Below, one piece after another: positions 20,292 to 31,590 of a stretch of 64,000 bases of DNA (position 1 is the stretch's first letter; each line of letters begins with the position of its first letter). A program made the translations under genes and the position numbers. Under the pieces are notes generated by a model. It saw only the letters and a program-made list of their open reading frames with translations. It ran no database searches and was not told where the DNA came from. Origin of the DNA: Bombyx mori (taxonomy: Eukaryota > Arthropoda > Insecta > Lepidoptera > Bombycidae); NCBI RefSeq assembly GCF_030269925.1, contig NC_085120.1, forward strand, positions 9,823,501 to 9,887,500, read 5' to 3'.

Positions 20292-20382
20292 AAAGCAACA
20301 TGAGAACGGGAGTATGGAAGAAAAGACACGCTGCGCCGACCCTAGGTGACTGGGAGAAGGGCAGGTGAATGATGATGACTCA
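20292..20382 (+). mobile_element. RTE-clade LINE 3' terminus
   Basis: GTATGGAAGAAAAGACACGC, then TGCGCCGACCCTAGGTGACT and a GATGATGA tail match the end of the RTE copy at 51690-51990. Confidence 0.6.
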
Positions 20383-20660
20383 GCTACGCGCTAAAGTACT
20401 CGCTACAAATTTGGGACTCATAAATACTCCCACGGTGCACTTTCCGTGGATACGGCGTTGGTGGAAAAGCGCAGTTTGCGTACGACATTAACCTCCCACG
20501 AGGTGAGCCGGCGACCTGTTAAAAGTAGCGGGAATCCGCCTCATACAGGCTGTGTACGACCGGTTATTATGGCGAATTTGGAGGAGGCCACTGCAGTGGA
20601 CGTCCGTGGGCTAAAAGTGAAGGTTTTTGATGAAGGAGACCAAGACAACTACTGTATATA

Positions 20661-21107
20661 TTTTATTTATTTATTGCTTCTATGGGTGGACGAGCTCACA
20701 GCCCACCTGGTGTTAAGTGATTACTGGAGCCCATAGACATATATAAAGTAAATGCGCCACACACATTGTTAAGTTAATAAGTTCTAAGGTCTCAGTATAG
20801 TTACAACGGCTGCCCCACCCTTTAAACCGAAAGGCATTATTGCTTCACGGCAGAAATAGGCAGGGTGGTGGTACCTACCCGTGCGGACTCACAAAACGTC
20901 CTACCACCAGTAATTACGCAAATTATAATTTTGCGTGTTTGATTTTTATTACACGAAACTATTCCTTCACCGCGGAAGGCAATCGTGAATATTTTGTTAA
21001 GTACGTACTTCATTAGAAAAATTGGTACCCGCCTGCGGGATTCGAACACCGTTGCATCGTTAAATACGAATGCACCGGACCTCTTAACCGTTAGACCACG
21101 ACGACTT
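20661..21107 (-). mobile_element. Bm1 SINE, essentially full length
   Basis: All blocks are present in reverse: tail, 3' block, ACCACCAGTAATTACGC, a middle with GGTACCCGCCTGCGGGATTC (B box), and the head ending CCACGACGACTT. About 447 bp. The head is truncated slightly relative to a tRNA and has base changes. Confidence 0.93.
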
Positions 21108-21300
21108 AAATATGGCAAACCAGAGGACCGCAGAAGTCGTGGCAGGCCCAAACTCCGATGGTTGGATGGCGTAGAGCACGACCTCATAGTTATCGATTTA
21201 AGAACTGGAAGGAGAAGGCCCTAAACAGAGCAGTCTAGAGAGACATACTGGACCAGGCTAAGGCCCACCCTGGGCTGTAAGGGCTAAGATGATGATGGAG
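21108..21300 (+). pseudogene. RTE-like LINE C-terminal remnant
   Basis: The plus strand reads RSRGRPKLRWLDGVEHDLIV then, after a shift, NWKEKALNRAV and RDILDQAKAHPGL, with a GATGATGG end. This is a standard RTE terminus (GRP..RW.DGVE.DL). Frameshifted and non-functional. Confidence 0.65.
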
Positions 21301-21301
21301 G

Positions 21302-21435
21302 ATTTTTAATACGCTTTTATTACCTTCATATGTATTAATGTGACGGAATCTTTAAACATGATTTTGACAAATCATCGGATTAACTCGGAATTTGGCAAAC
21401 TTATGATGGACCAATGACAATTCAATATCATAAAC
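21302..21435 (+). repeat. AT-rich 300-bp family, first half
   Basis: AATACGCTTTTATTACCTTC, ACGGAATCTTTAAACATG and GATGGACCAATGACAATTC match 33675-33820. Confidence 0.65.
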
Positions 21436-21564
21436 ACGTTAGACTCGTTATATGTTACAACAAATTCATTCGAGCGCCTAGTTTTTTTCACTTAGCAAAT
21501 TGGAAACTGTTGTATTTGCTTGAATGTACATTAATGAATAATTTATGATACCTACATATACATA

Positions 21565-21705
21565 ATGCTTTCTTCTTCTTCTCAATCATGTCACTCTTGA
21601 CAGAGTGGTCGTGATCGTCGTGTAGTGTTGGAAGGGGCAGACTTGAAGCGTCGCACGATGTCCCGCCATCTCTCCCTGCTCGAGGCCATTCTACTGCATT
21701 CATTT
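21565..21705 (-). mobile_element. Probable RTE-like LINE terminus
   Basis: The minus strand reads ASSREWRDIVRRFKSAPSN, like the WR..VR end of RTE proteins. Short and degraded. Confidence 0.4.
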
Positions 21706-22085
21706 AGGGGACCTCCCACTGTAGTTTTAGTTTTAATAATGCTACTTAAACTAAAAAATGAAAAATAAATAATAGTTTAAAAAATAAAACTATATCTGTC
21801 AATAAAATATTTATAACTATTACAATTAATTTATTTTCTATTTTTTTAGTTGGTTTTTCTATAAATCGTTTTTTTTGTTTTTTTTTTTTTTTTTAACTAT
21901 TATGTATTTTAGACACATTTATTAAATTATACGTCAACAATATATATAACGTTGTAACATTTTGTAATCATTTGTGTTTTTACCGAAAATGGACCTCAGA
22001 GATGCAATTCCACTTGTTTACCTTAATAATAAACACCCAGACAAAGAGCAAACAAACCTATTCAGCACATGTTTGCTCAATGTGT
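21706..22085. other. AT-rich gap
   Basis: Long A/T runs, with a possible decayed piece of the AT-rich 300-bp family near 21830-21880 (CTATTTTTTTAGTTGG). No gene seen. Confidence 0.4.
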
Positions 22086-22330
22086 TTTTTGTTTTTTTTT
22101 TCTATCTATTTTAGTAACCTTGAGGGGTTAATCTAGATTCACCGAGCTAGTAGGTGAGCTCACGGGCCTCAAACCTGACGACGTTGCGAACACTAACCCT
22201 AGCAAGAGCAGTGCTTCGCCAAATCTACCACCGGATCTTAAACGCGACCCACTGAGAAGATCCGGCGAGAAACTTAGTGGGCTGTGTCTGTGGTTTAATT
22301 TACTCGCCGAGCCCTTCTGAACGGTGACCG
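22086..22330 (-). mobile_element. Jockey tail
   Basis: A T run at 22089-22101 is followed by the 3' UTR in reverse (GAGCTCACGGGCCTCAAACC, CTACCACCGGATC). The terminal hairpin is mutated. Confidence 0.8.
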
Positions 22331-22342
22331 GGGCTCAATGTA

Positions 22343-22409
22343 GAAATCGAACCCACGACCTTCGGCGCAATAGCCAGAGGCGCTAACTACTGCATCATCG
22401 AGTCAGTCA
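22343..22409 (-). mobile_element. tRNA-derived SINE family A, head only
   Basis: The reverse complement reads GACTGACTCGATGATGCAGT ... GGTCGTGGGTTCGATTT, matching the tRNA-like head at 16634. Confidence 0.65.
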
Positions 22410-22449
22410 AGATAGGAACATCATAGTTGATAATTTCACGACACACATT

Positions 22450-22552
22450 TGTTCTGCCCCTGGCATTGCTGAAGTCCATGGGCGACGGTAACCACTCACC
22501 ATCAGGTGAGCCGTGCGCTTGTCTGTCTACAAGGGCAATCAAAAAAAAATAC
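22450..22552 (+). mobile_element. GGCAGCGG-type LINE tail
   Basis: It begins at TTCTGCCCCTGGCATTGCTG and ends CTACAAGGGCAATCAAAAAA. Confidence 0.78.
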
Positions 22553-22754
22553 ATGACAGGGACTTGCAATGTCTCAATGTGTCGCGATACTAGATTTAGT
22601 GCCGCTCCTGTCCTAGCTACTGCTTCAAGCGAGTATACCTACTTTCATTCTACAATCGATAGTATCGGTGAGATAGTAGGAACTGGCTTAAAGTGGCCAA
22701 TGAAAGTAACTATGCACCGGGTGTTGGTACTCACCTAGATACTCATTTTTGTCT

Positions 22755-22960
22755 TATAGTGTATTTTGAGTATATCAGGCTACAAGGAAGATCGCCTGTG
22801 AGGTGGACTGACCAGATAAAAGCGTTGAATGGCTCATCATTATAACAAAAATGCACGAGGAGGCTGTCAGATATGAGTGGCGGCGTCATGTGAAGCTTGC
22901 CACTGACGCCTGAAGTGATGACCACGACCACTGTGACAAGAGCGACACTGACTAGGAAAT
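22755..22960 (+). pseudogene. RTE-like LINE terminus, degraded
   Basis: The sequence encodes, across shifts, GRSPVRWTDQIKALNGSSL and EEAVRYEWRRHVKLA. The first matches the conserved GRPP.RW.DQI motif. Confidence 0.55.
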
Positions 22961-23021
22961 GAGTACTTTGAGTTCATTCGAATAGGTACATAATTTTGAT
23001 TTGAATTATAGGACAGTTTTG

Positions 23022-23440
23022 AAGACGTCCGGTGCATTCGTATCTACTGATGCACCGGTGTTCGAATCCCGCAGGCGGGTACCAATTTTTGTAATGAAAT
23101 ACGTACTCAACAAATGTTCACGATTGACTTCCACGGTGAAGGAATAACATCGTGTAATAAAAATCAATCCCGCAAAATTATAATTTGCGTAATTACCAGT
23201 GGTAGAACCTCTTGCGAGTCCGCGCGGGTAGGTACCACCACCCTGCCTATTTCTGTCGTGAAGCAGTAATGCGTTTCGGTTTGAAGGGCGGGGCAGCCGT
23301 TGTAACTATACTTGAGATCTTAGAACTGATATCTTAAGGCAGGTGGCGCATTTACGTCGTAGATGTCTATGGGCTCCAGTAACCACTTAACACCAGGTGG
23401 GCTGTGAGCTCGTCCATCCTTCTAAGCAATAAAAAAAAAA
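23022..23440 (+). mobile_element. Bm1 SINE, nearly full length
   Basis: It lacks only the first head bases; it starts AGACGTCCGGTGCATTCG and carries the B box TTCGAATCCCGC, the middle block and the tail CTAAGCAATAAAAAAAAAA. Confidence 0.93.
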
Positions 23441-24951
23441 GTTTTCATGTCCCAGGGTACAAGGTGGTATCCGCGTTAAGTTGTTAATGAGGTCTGCACC
23501 TGAAATTATGTGGTCTGTGTGCTTTTGCAGTCAATTGCTATATTATATACGAGTACATGTCATAGTTTAAATGGGCGCAAACGCCACTATTGGCAATAAT
23601 TAATATAATAATATATAGTTTAGTTTATTCTATGTTAATATTTATTTATTATTAGGAAGATGAAACTTATTCTACCATATTCTACCATAATGAGCACACT
23701 GTTTTGATGTGAAAATGTTCAGAATATGTTTAATGCTTATATTATTGTTTAGAAACACAAATGGCTGTATAAATAATTAAATATGAATAACGCATAAATA
23801 TTGATAATAATTTATAATATAATTAACAGTAATAATTAAGTATTGTAATTGTTATGCAATGATGTTGTTGGCGCCATCTATTATTAGGCTGGATAATAAC
23901 AATGTTAGTTAATATTACTTATAAGTAATTCATGTAAAATAAATTAAATGTTAGTCATGTAAAAATCACTAAAATATATATTGTGAATATTAAGCTATAT
24001 TTTGTGAATTGTTTCGCAGTAATTACATTTGTTTGTATAAAAGAAGTTGTAGTTGCTATAACCATCAATCACAAAATGGCTAATTGTGTAAGAACCACTG
24101 AATAACTCAGGCGTGGCTTTTTGTTGTAAACAAGTAATGTTAAAGTTTTATAGAATTGTATTGTATTTTCATTGTAAAAGAACTTATGTGTGAAAACCCT
24201 GGCTTAACGCCGACATATACTACTATACTATAGTCTATGCGTGAAGGAAGCCATCATAACAAGGTTCGTAAAATTAACGGACGTAAGATCATTTTAGTGT
24301 ATAAGATCTGAAAAATCATACTAAATTCAGAGAGTTTATAACCTACTTTGTAGACTGTACACATATCATTTGGACACGAATTTGAAACCGTCTTTCCAGT
24401 TTATTCCGACCGCGTCACCGATGTTACTGGCAAAGATCCAACTTGGTTTTGTATGTGGTTTGCCCTATATCTATGTAACATGTCAACAACTTGAATTATG
24501 TGGATTTAATATTTTGGCTATCGGCAAATGTGGTCATTGCGACTTGGAGAATTCTATTCGTAGGACCCTCCTGCCTAAGTCCTGTTTTTACTGGCCATTA
24601 CACGGTCTTGATCCTCCCTGAGTTGCGTTCCTCATGTCTGAGGTTCGTGACAATCTCCTCCCATTATCCTTCTCTGGATGATGTTTGGCCATCTTCCTCT
24701 GTTCTCGGCGGCGTGTCCTAGCGTAAGGAAAATCGGTGATAAATTTATAGAAATATAGATTTTGTTCGAAAGTATGCTATGTTAGTATTAATATGATAAA
24801 TAGGTGCAATAGCCGCTTAGCCTACCAGCGGCTAGGTAGGGAAAAAATATATCTTAGGATATAGGAAGCTAAATCGAACATGATTCTGTGAAAAGAAAAG
24901 AAGATGGTAAATAATTTGAACTGGAAGAGCTTGGGCATTTTTGTGTCATCT
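23441..24951. other. Long gap with no supported gene
   Basis: AT-rich. TATAAAAG at about 24036 followed 30-35 bp later by ACCATCAATC looks like a TATA promoter, possibly of a decayed LTR. Frames at 24370-24721 show no family features. Confidence 0.4.
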
Positions 24952-25180
24952 TCTTCTTGTTGTCCTTATACCATATTATGTAGGGTTGGTGCAGCATGTC
25001 CTCTTATCATGCTGCATAGGGATTTGGTATGATGTTCACGACCGGTCACCTGATCGAAGTCAACCGTCCTCGGTTTAATTGATCAATTAATTAATCCCCC
25101 TTCAATCCATTGTTATGTGCCACAGGGAAGGGTTTTTTCTGTGTCCTCTTTTTGGTGATTCTTTTACTTAAACCGTTTTT
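24952..25180 (-). mobile_element. RTE-clade LINE 3' end, decayed
   Basis: CTTGTTGTCCTTATACCATA and GGTTGGTGCAGCATG are the reverse of the typical RTE ending (CATGTTGCGCCGACCCC...). A related stretch is at 48625-48850. Confidence 0.45.
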
Positions 25181-25267
25181 GGGTATACGAATTGCGTTTT
25201 ATTATTATAAACATTTATAGTGAAATTTAGATTTTCAATTACGAAAAGGCTAAAATTATCATAATTT

Positions 25268-25425
25268 TGCAGATGTTTTTTTTAGCTCATCGAGTTTCTC
25301 GCCGGATCTTTTCAGTTGATTGCGAAGCACTGCTCTTGCTAGGGCAGACCTTAGCAAAGTCTCTCGGGCTGAGCCCCGTGAGCTCGCTTACACATTTAGT
25401 GAAGATAGCATAGCCCCTCGAGACA
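25268..25425 (+). mobile_element. Jockey tail fragment
   Basis: CGAGTTTCTCGCCGGATCTT, GCACTGCTCTTGCTAGGG and CCCCGTGAGCTCGC. Internally shortened. Confidence 0.75.
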
Positions 25426-25479
25426 ATATAATTTCTTTTTTGTAAAAACATACAATCGGATATACAACATACATTTAAC

Positions 25480-25715
25480 GGCCGTCTGGTGTAGTGGTAA
25501 GTGACATGGTCACTACACAAGGGGGTCGCGGGTTCGAATCCCGCCAAGGGAAGATATTTGTATGACAAATATAAATGTCTTTTCCAGGGTTATGTATGTA
25601 TATTAAATATATGTATGTGTATAATAAAAATCTTACATTTATTTCCGTTATCTGGTACCTGTAACATAAGTTCTTTACGAACTCATCACGGGACCAGTTA
25701 ACGTGGCGTGTTTGT
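25480..25715 (+). mobile_element. tRNA-derived SINE (family B)
   Basis: The head GGCCGTCTGGTGTAGTGGTA with A box and GCGGGTTCGAATCCCGCC (B box) is followed by a body with TTTCCAGGGTTATGTATG and ATCTGGTACCTGTAAC. The inverse copy is at 50764-50995. The head folds like a tRNA but the body extends well past it, so this is a SINE, not a tRNA gene. Confidence 0.75.
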
Positions 25716-26589
25716 TAGTAAATATTTATATATTTGAGTCGTCTATTATCAAAGCCGGCAATCTGACTTTTGGACAATGATTGGTAAATCAGAAAAACGA
25801 ATTATTGACTTTGTATTCCATTGGCAGTCACAAAACTCTTCGGAACGACATCTTAGATAAATAACAGGTTAACTATTAACCTTTATTTAATGCAGGTTTT
25901 GAACCGTATTCTTTGAAGGAGACGATTATATTCAAATCAATCTGAATTGACATATCAATAAAAAAAAATATCCAAATGTACAGATTGCCACCTTTGATAA
26001 TAGAAGACTCATTTATTAAAAAAAAAAAAACGCTTTTTGGTTTTATTTTTGATCGAAGATTATTGCGTTGTCTAATTAAACAACGCTATGTGCATAGTTT
26101 ACCGACATCCCTAAAACTTTTCCGTTTTAACCAATATACTCGTAATACAATTTAAGGTTTACGTTTCACGTAAAAAAGCTTTAATACCTTTAAATAAATC
26201 CAGGGCCCTGAAACTGCGATGCTTTAAATTAAATATTTTTTTGTATGGAAACTAGCGACATCTTGTAGCAGATGCCCTTTAACTTATATGTTGTTAAAGT
26301 TAAGGCATCTTATTATTGTAAAACTAAACGCAGAATATAAAAAAGAAATGTAAATCATAACAGTATTTATATGTTATGAAAAAATGATTAAATTTTATCA
26401 AATTGTGGTTTCTGAAAATTTACAAAATCCTTCATTAACAATGACATATAGGATAGGTAATATGTTACTGCCATCTACAGGAACAATGAGAAACTAATCG
26501 AAGCGAAGCCATCTAGTGGCCGACGCCTGTAAACATTTTTGTTGAGTGCTTGAGTTGCTTATCTATAATTCATTTATGTGTAAGTATTA
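25716..26589. other. No gene seen
   Basis: AT-rich with several A runs; nothing recognisable. Confidence 0.45.
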
Positions 26590-26991
26590 TCTATATATTA
26601 ATACGTGATGAAAAAACTTTATACCCGTTTTTACGAAAGTTGCGCTTACGGAGGAGTATGAAATTTCCCACACTTATAGAGAATATAGAGAAGGAGTGCA
26701 GAATGCTGATATTTAAAAAAATATATACATTAATAATACATTAATTCAATAAATATAACATTACGCACACTATCGTGTATTTGACACACACACACGCATG
26801 CATGCATACAATTTGTTTATTGTCAAACTTTTCTTATTAGTCAAATTGATAACATATTAAATATTGTTTGTCTTTATTAATATTTGTCTAAAGTGTAGTC
26901 TTGGCGAAATCTGTGATTATAGAAGTATAATCAAACTTATAATTTCAATTAATTATAGCCGAATTTCGATTACCGGGGGACCACTACCTAG
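26590..26991 (+). mobile_element. Helitron-like element, empty-site relative of 17798-19520
   Basis: It starts A|TCTATATATTAATACGTG and ends CACTACCTAG|T, 402 bp. It lacks the mariner; the equivalent of the insertion point is GAAGTATAATC near 26935. Confidence 0.8.
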
Positions 26992-27215
26992 TCTATGATA
27001 AATCTATATGAGTTCGTTCAATGAGATTTGGACGTTAGTATTTCACAGGCGAATGCATTGACAGTTCAAACAATATCATCACAAAGGCTCCTGACAGAGA
27101 GTTAATAGCAAAACGATTTGAATCGATTCACAGTTTGTCAAAGGGACTAGTTACCCACACTGATGAAGCGAATGCATAAAGGTTGGCACTGCGAAAATGC
27201 TACAAAATTTGAATG

Positions 27216-27444
27216 TTTTTTTATTGCATAGATGAGTGGACGAGCTCACGGCCCACCTGACGTTAAGTGGTTACCGGAGCCCACAGACATCTACAACGTA
27301 AATGCCGCCACCTTGAGATATGAGTTCTGAGGTAACGGCTCCCCCACTCTTCAAACCGAAACGCATTGCTGCTTCACGGCAGAGACAGGCAGGGTGATAG
27401 TACCTACCTGCGCAGACTCACAAGAAGTCCTACCACCAGTAATT
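27216..27444 (-). mobile_element. Bm1 SINE, 3' part with internal losses
   Basis: T run, ATTGCATAGATGAGTGGACG, to CCTACCACCAGTAA; a block around ACCTTGAG...AACGGCT is shortened. Confidence 0.88.
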
Positions 27445-27502
27445 TGAATTTGTAATTTCAATTCACGCGTTCGAGAGGTGACGATAAAGCTCATGTCTTA
27501 TA

Positions 27503-27655
27503 TCTTCAAACGAAGTTTGCTGAGAGTATTCAATGGTAGACAGCGGCTTCTGCCCTTGGCATTGTTGACGTCCATGAGTGACGGTAACCACTCATCATCA
27601 GATGAGCTGTATGCTCGTCTGCTTAAAGCAAGAAAGCAGAGAATAAAGAAGAGCA
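27503..27655 (+). mobile_element. GGCAGCGG-type LINE tail with C-terminal codons
   Basis: TTCAAACGAAGTTTGCTGAG encodes LFKRSLLRVFNGRQRL, like LFKRGLWRVLNGRQRL at 32090-32269. The tail is diverged. Confidence 0.75.
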
Positions 27656-27667
27656 AATAAATAAAAA

Positions 27668-27987
27668 ACGATTGACTTCCACGATGAAGAAATAACATCG
27701 TGCAATAAAAATCAAACCCGCAAAATTATAATTTGCGAAATTACTGGTACTAGGTCCTCTTGTGAGTCCGCGCGGGTAGGTACCACCACCCTGCCTATTT
27801 CTGCCGTGAAGCGGTAATGCGTTTCGGTTTAAAGGGTGGGGCAGCCGTTGTAACTATACTTGAGACCTTAGAACTTATAGCTTAAGGTGGGTGGCGCATT
27901 TACGTTGTAGATGTCTATGGGCTCCAGTAACCACTTAACACCAGATGGGCTGTGAGCTCGTCCACCCATCTAAGCAATAAAAAAAAA
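27668..27987 (+). mobile_element. Bm1 SINE, lacking the tRNA head
   Basis: It starts CGATTGACTTCCACGATG and ends CTAAGCAATAAAAAAA. Confidence 0.92.
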
Positions 27988-28311
27988 CAGTTTTTTTTAT
28001 CAATTAATTTATCTTCATTATTTACTACTGTCTTATTCAATACGATATCACAAAAATTCTAGGCGCTATCTGTTGTCTCCGAGTTCACGCGTCATCTGTC
28101 ATCAATTTGCTAATCAATACCACACAATCATTATATGTAGATAGATTACAGATTTTATCCAATGAGGCGCGAATGTACCAGAAACCTTTCGTTTTCTTCG
28201 TCTATACAGATCAGTTCAGGTATTGATTGGGTCATGTAGATCATCAAACCAAAAACCTCATGTAATATTCAGTTTTTTGTTCAATAATGTTCGGGACAAA
28301 AGAGTGTACAT
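27988..28311. other. No gene seen
   Basis: Unique-looking AT-rich DNA. Confidence 0.45.
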
Positions 28312-28625
28312 ATTTTTTTTAAGATTGAATATTTACTGGTGGCCCGCAGGCCTTTCCAGTTTCACCATAACTGGATAGCCAGCAAAATCTCAGCCAGGAG
28401 GGGTCGGATTTTCTAACAGCTGCCCGAGCGCCTTCGAAGGAGACCTAACAACTCAAGAGCAACTGCTTCGCGAATGAATCTACTACCGGATCGGAATCGC
28501 GACCCGCTGAGAAGATCCGGCGAAAAACTCAGCGAGCTGATGCATAGGTTAGGTTGCATGTCGACCTCTTTGTCGAGTTCGACGAGTACGGTTACCGGGG
28601 CTCCTCAGTCTGCTCCTAGTTATTG
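28312..28625 (-). mobile_element. Jockey tail, diverged subfamily
   Basis: T run at 28313-28320; shared blocks CTACCGGATCGGAATCGCG and GAGAAGATCCGGCG, but the 5' and 3' flanking blocks differ from all other copies. Confidence 0.65.
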
Positions 28626-28939
28626 GATCTGATGGATCCATAAGAACGTGTGTACATTCAAGAAGGTGTTCTTTCATAGCCTTAAGTCATAAAAATAATG
28701 ATGAGTCTTAGTTATGAGCACAATTTGAATAGACGCATTTGAGAGGAAACGGGTCCGGCTTCAGGTACTATAACGCACGAAATCAAAGGCCCAATTAATG
28801 TAACCGCCCTAATCTCATCCGAGCACAGTCGCGCACTTAGCGCTTGTCTCAAAAATGTTAAAGTTAATAAATAATTTTTGATATCATAGAAAATCAAATG
28901 GTATTTAGCAAACTATTCCAATGTCAACAGAATAAGACC

Positions 28940-29849
28940 TTTTTTTTTTTTTTTTTTTTTTTTCCACAGGAGAAAATCGCCGGATCCCCACCCGCGCGGC
29001 AGGTGGGGTATGTGGGAGTTGAACCTCACTAAAAACTCCTGCCGCTCACAACCGGCGCCCTACCTCGGACCGGGCCAGAGCCCAGTCGGGGCTATTGAAA
29101 CGGCGGGACAGGGTTGACGCAGAGCACATTACATCCATCCCACCGTCCCACGGACGCCGGACCGGTGGCCGCCAGCGAAACGACCACCGGTTCCCTCGTT
29201 CAGCGGGCCGAGAGCCCGCTTTGATGGCGCCGCGTTACACCTTCCCCCAGAGCGGTCGGGGGAACGCGGTCTACCATCACCCGGCTTCCTATTGCGGGTG
29301 AGCGTGCAGAGCACGCCACCCCTCGTCTGGGTCCCTCCCCGCACAAAACGGGTGGGACCCCTAGCTCTTAAGGGGCCAGGTCACGGATACGACCCCGGTC
29401 CCGACCCCCTGCTCGGCGGCGGCGGGTTTCTGCGTAGTGAGGAGAGCTTTCCCTCACTCGCCCCGCCGCCTCCTTCTGCGAGATGGTGCACTCGCAGAAG
29501 TCGAGCATAGCCTTCCATGACTCATCGCTGCCAAGCATCGACGCCACGACGCCAGGCAGCGACAAGTCAGGTCCTATCTTTGCGACCAGGACACGGCGCT
29601 GCACCTCCCAAGCGGGGCAGACAGCGAGCGTATGCTCCGCCGTGTCCAGGTCGTGTCCACAATGGTGACACCTCGTCGTCGGCTCAGCCCCTATCCGGCG
29701 CAGGTACTTCCCGAAGCATCCGTGCCCGGTCAGCACCTGCACCAGACGAAAGGTGAGACGTCCCTCGCCACGATTCACCCAGTCATCAAAGACCGGGTAA
29801 ACCGCCTCGACGGTCCGTAGCCCCCACGTGGGGTTGGCCAATCGCCTCG
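28940..29849 (-). mobile_element. R1-clade LINE 3' end, 5'-truncated, with target-site duplication
   Basis: Poly-T at about 28940-28963, then a 3' UTR (CCACAGGAGAAAATCGCCGG onward) and the end of an ORF (29849-29368, minus). Identical 13-15 bp flanks ACAGAATAAGACC(TT) at 28927 and 29850 prove target-primed insertion. It is far more GC-rich than its surroundings. Confidence 0.9.
29368..29849 (-). CDS. R1-clade LINE protein, C-terminal part (partial)
   Basis: This is the end of the endonuclease/reverse transcriptase polyprotein of an R1-like element; the catalytic part is lost by 5' truncation. The frame runs from the insertion edge (SRRLANPTWGL) to a stop at 29368. It contains VQVLTGHGCFGKYLRRI and then the zinc-binding CCHC knuckle RCHHCGHDLDTAEHTLAVCP (C-X2-C-X8-H-X4-C), which closes R1-clade ORF2 proteins. 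An acidic stretch and SQKEAAGRVRE follow, then an Arg-rich tail (RRRRAGGRDRGR). No start codon of its own and no promoter; a passenger remnant. Opposite-strand frames here are shadows produced by the high GC. Confidence 0.85.
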
Positions 29850-29864
29850 ACAGAATAAGACCTT

Positions 29865-30668
29865 AGTTGTTTGTGATCACGAAAGCTGCGAAGTAGGCCC
29901 TCGATTTGTCGAAAATGATGTAATGACAATAATAGATTAGAGAGTGAAAGTATTTAGTTTTAATTATGTAACGTTGTGCTTTTTATTAAGTCCTATTAAG
30001 TCCTTTAAACCAGATAGGCATTGCACTTTTTGCCACTACCGCCCACTGGAGGCCGACCGAATAAACTTTTCAAATGTTATTTTTAATGTTAATGTTAATG
30101 TTTTTAATGTAAATTTTCAAATGTTAATTACAGATTTGAAACGACACCCACCGGAAGGAAGCTCGAATCAAAATCAACGATTTATTTCCAATAAAATGTC
30201 ATGAATGTAGTCATGAAATGATTCTGCTACTGTTTCCGAAAAGACCTGTCCTGACCTATAGAAACAAACTCAGTCTGTCATTGTTAATACTAGTTTTCTC
30301 GTTAATAAAAGCACATATTGGCCATGTAAATAGTCTGAATATATTCGTAAGAGCGCCTCGAATTTTAGTTATGCGATTGAGCTGGTTTCTTTGGGACCCG
30401 TCACACCCCTGCATTCGGCTTTAGCGTGAATATCGCCACAATTTCGCAGTTGACCGCAATTTTCGATCAGGACCAGTGTTTGTGATCCCGGTACAGTGTT
30501 AGCCCGAAGCGAAGCTATACGACATTGACCTTATATAGAATTTCAGTGACTCATGTGTTATTAATGATGGTTTTTTTGTTTAAGTATGTGCATTCATTCA
30601 AGAACCGTTTATGGATACCTAATGTGGCCTAACCCACGTATATCCGGTAACTAGATTCTCGATCCTGC
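29865..30668. other. No gene seen
   Basis: Unique-looking. Frames at 29944-30204 and 30218-30424 have no recognisable domain. TTTTAATGTTAATGTTAATG around 30075 is a short 6-bp repeat. Confidence 0.45.
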
Positions 30669-31019
30669 GAACCGAATGATAAACAAACGACGTCGCCCAA
30701 AACACGTCATTTCGGGTCCTCCCGATCCACTAACGGTGCTTTTAGGTACCCCAAGCACCGGCCATCATTCTCGTCGAACCCATCGCTTGCGACGAAGGGC
30801 TCAGCGAGTAAATTAACCCACAGATACAGCCCACTAAGTTTCTCGCCGGATCTTCTCAGTGGGTCGCGTTTCCGATCCGGTGGTAGATTCTGCGAAACAC
30901 GGCTCTTGCTAGGGTTCGTGTTAGAAACAACGTCAGGTTTGAGCCCCATGAGCTCACCTACTCGCCCGGTGACGCTGATAATAATATGGTCTCTCAAGAC
31001 TATCAGCTTGGGCAGGGAA
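30669..31019 (+). mobile_element. Jockey tail with the last codons of ORF2
   Basis: It begins GAACCGAATGATAAAC (homologous to the end of the ORF at 56940), then CGACGTCGCCC, the 3' UTR and the terminal stem GTCTCTCAAGACTATCAGCT. Confidence 0.85.
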
Positions 31020-31590
31020 ATCGCCTTGAGATAAGAGGTGGCAGTGGACGATATGGAAAAGAAAAGAAGATCGTGACTGGTTTTTGACAGAAATAAATGG
31101 GACCTTTGGATTTGAAATACATAATTCTGCGATTTTGCATATACACATGCTGAGGATGTTCATACATGTAAGGAAATATTGGTACTTGCCCTAAGATTTG
31201 AATGCCAGTAGCATCACTCGACAAGAATGCGGACATTTTACGACTATATAAAAGGCTATGTTGACGTTAATACAAAAATGCGAATCGTAATGACATTTTA
31301 AAATGAATTCCCATTTATATTACATCCATATACGTGTTTTGGCGTTTTGAAGCGGCCTCCCTACAAAATTAATCAGTATATGCAGGGTTGTTGTCAATAG
31401 CAGTATTGTGGCACTGAAGTTTGTGGATTGCAATTGAAATTAGGATTTACAGTTGTCTCATCTGACAGCGAGTATTGATAAGTTAATTCATCGTTTTTGT
31501 ATACGCAAGTAAGCTTCAGCAAGAGAATATTTAGAAACGGCATCCGAATCCCAGTGTAGTAAAATAGCAACGGAAAATTTAAATTTGAGA
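31020..31590. other. No gene seen
   Basis: AT-rich, no repeat recognised. Confidence 0.45.

Noticed and set aside
19760..20368. A 202-codon plus-strand frame
   Set aside because: It runs antisense through three separate LINE 3' UTR fragments and cannot be a gene product.
24370..24721. Two overlapping frames of 76-83 codons
   Set aside because: Overlapping in different frames with unremarkable composition and no splice context.
25480..25552. A tRNA gene
   Set aside because: A and B boxes are present, but the similarity extends about 160 bp past the tRNA-like part and the same long unit recurs at 50764-50995, so it is a SINE.
29095..29820. Six short frames antisense or out of frame to the R1-clade ORF
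   Set aside because: Shadows of the GC-rich R1-clade sequence; only the minus frame with the CCHC knuckle is real.
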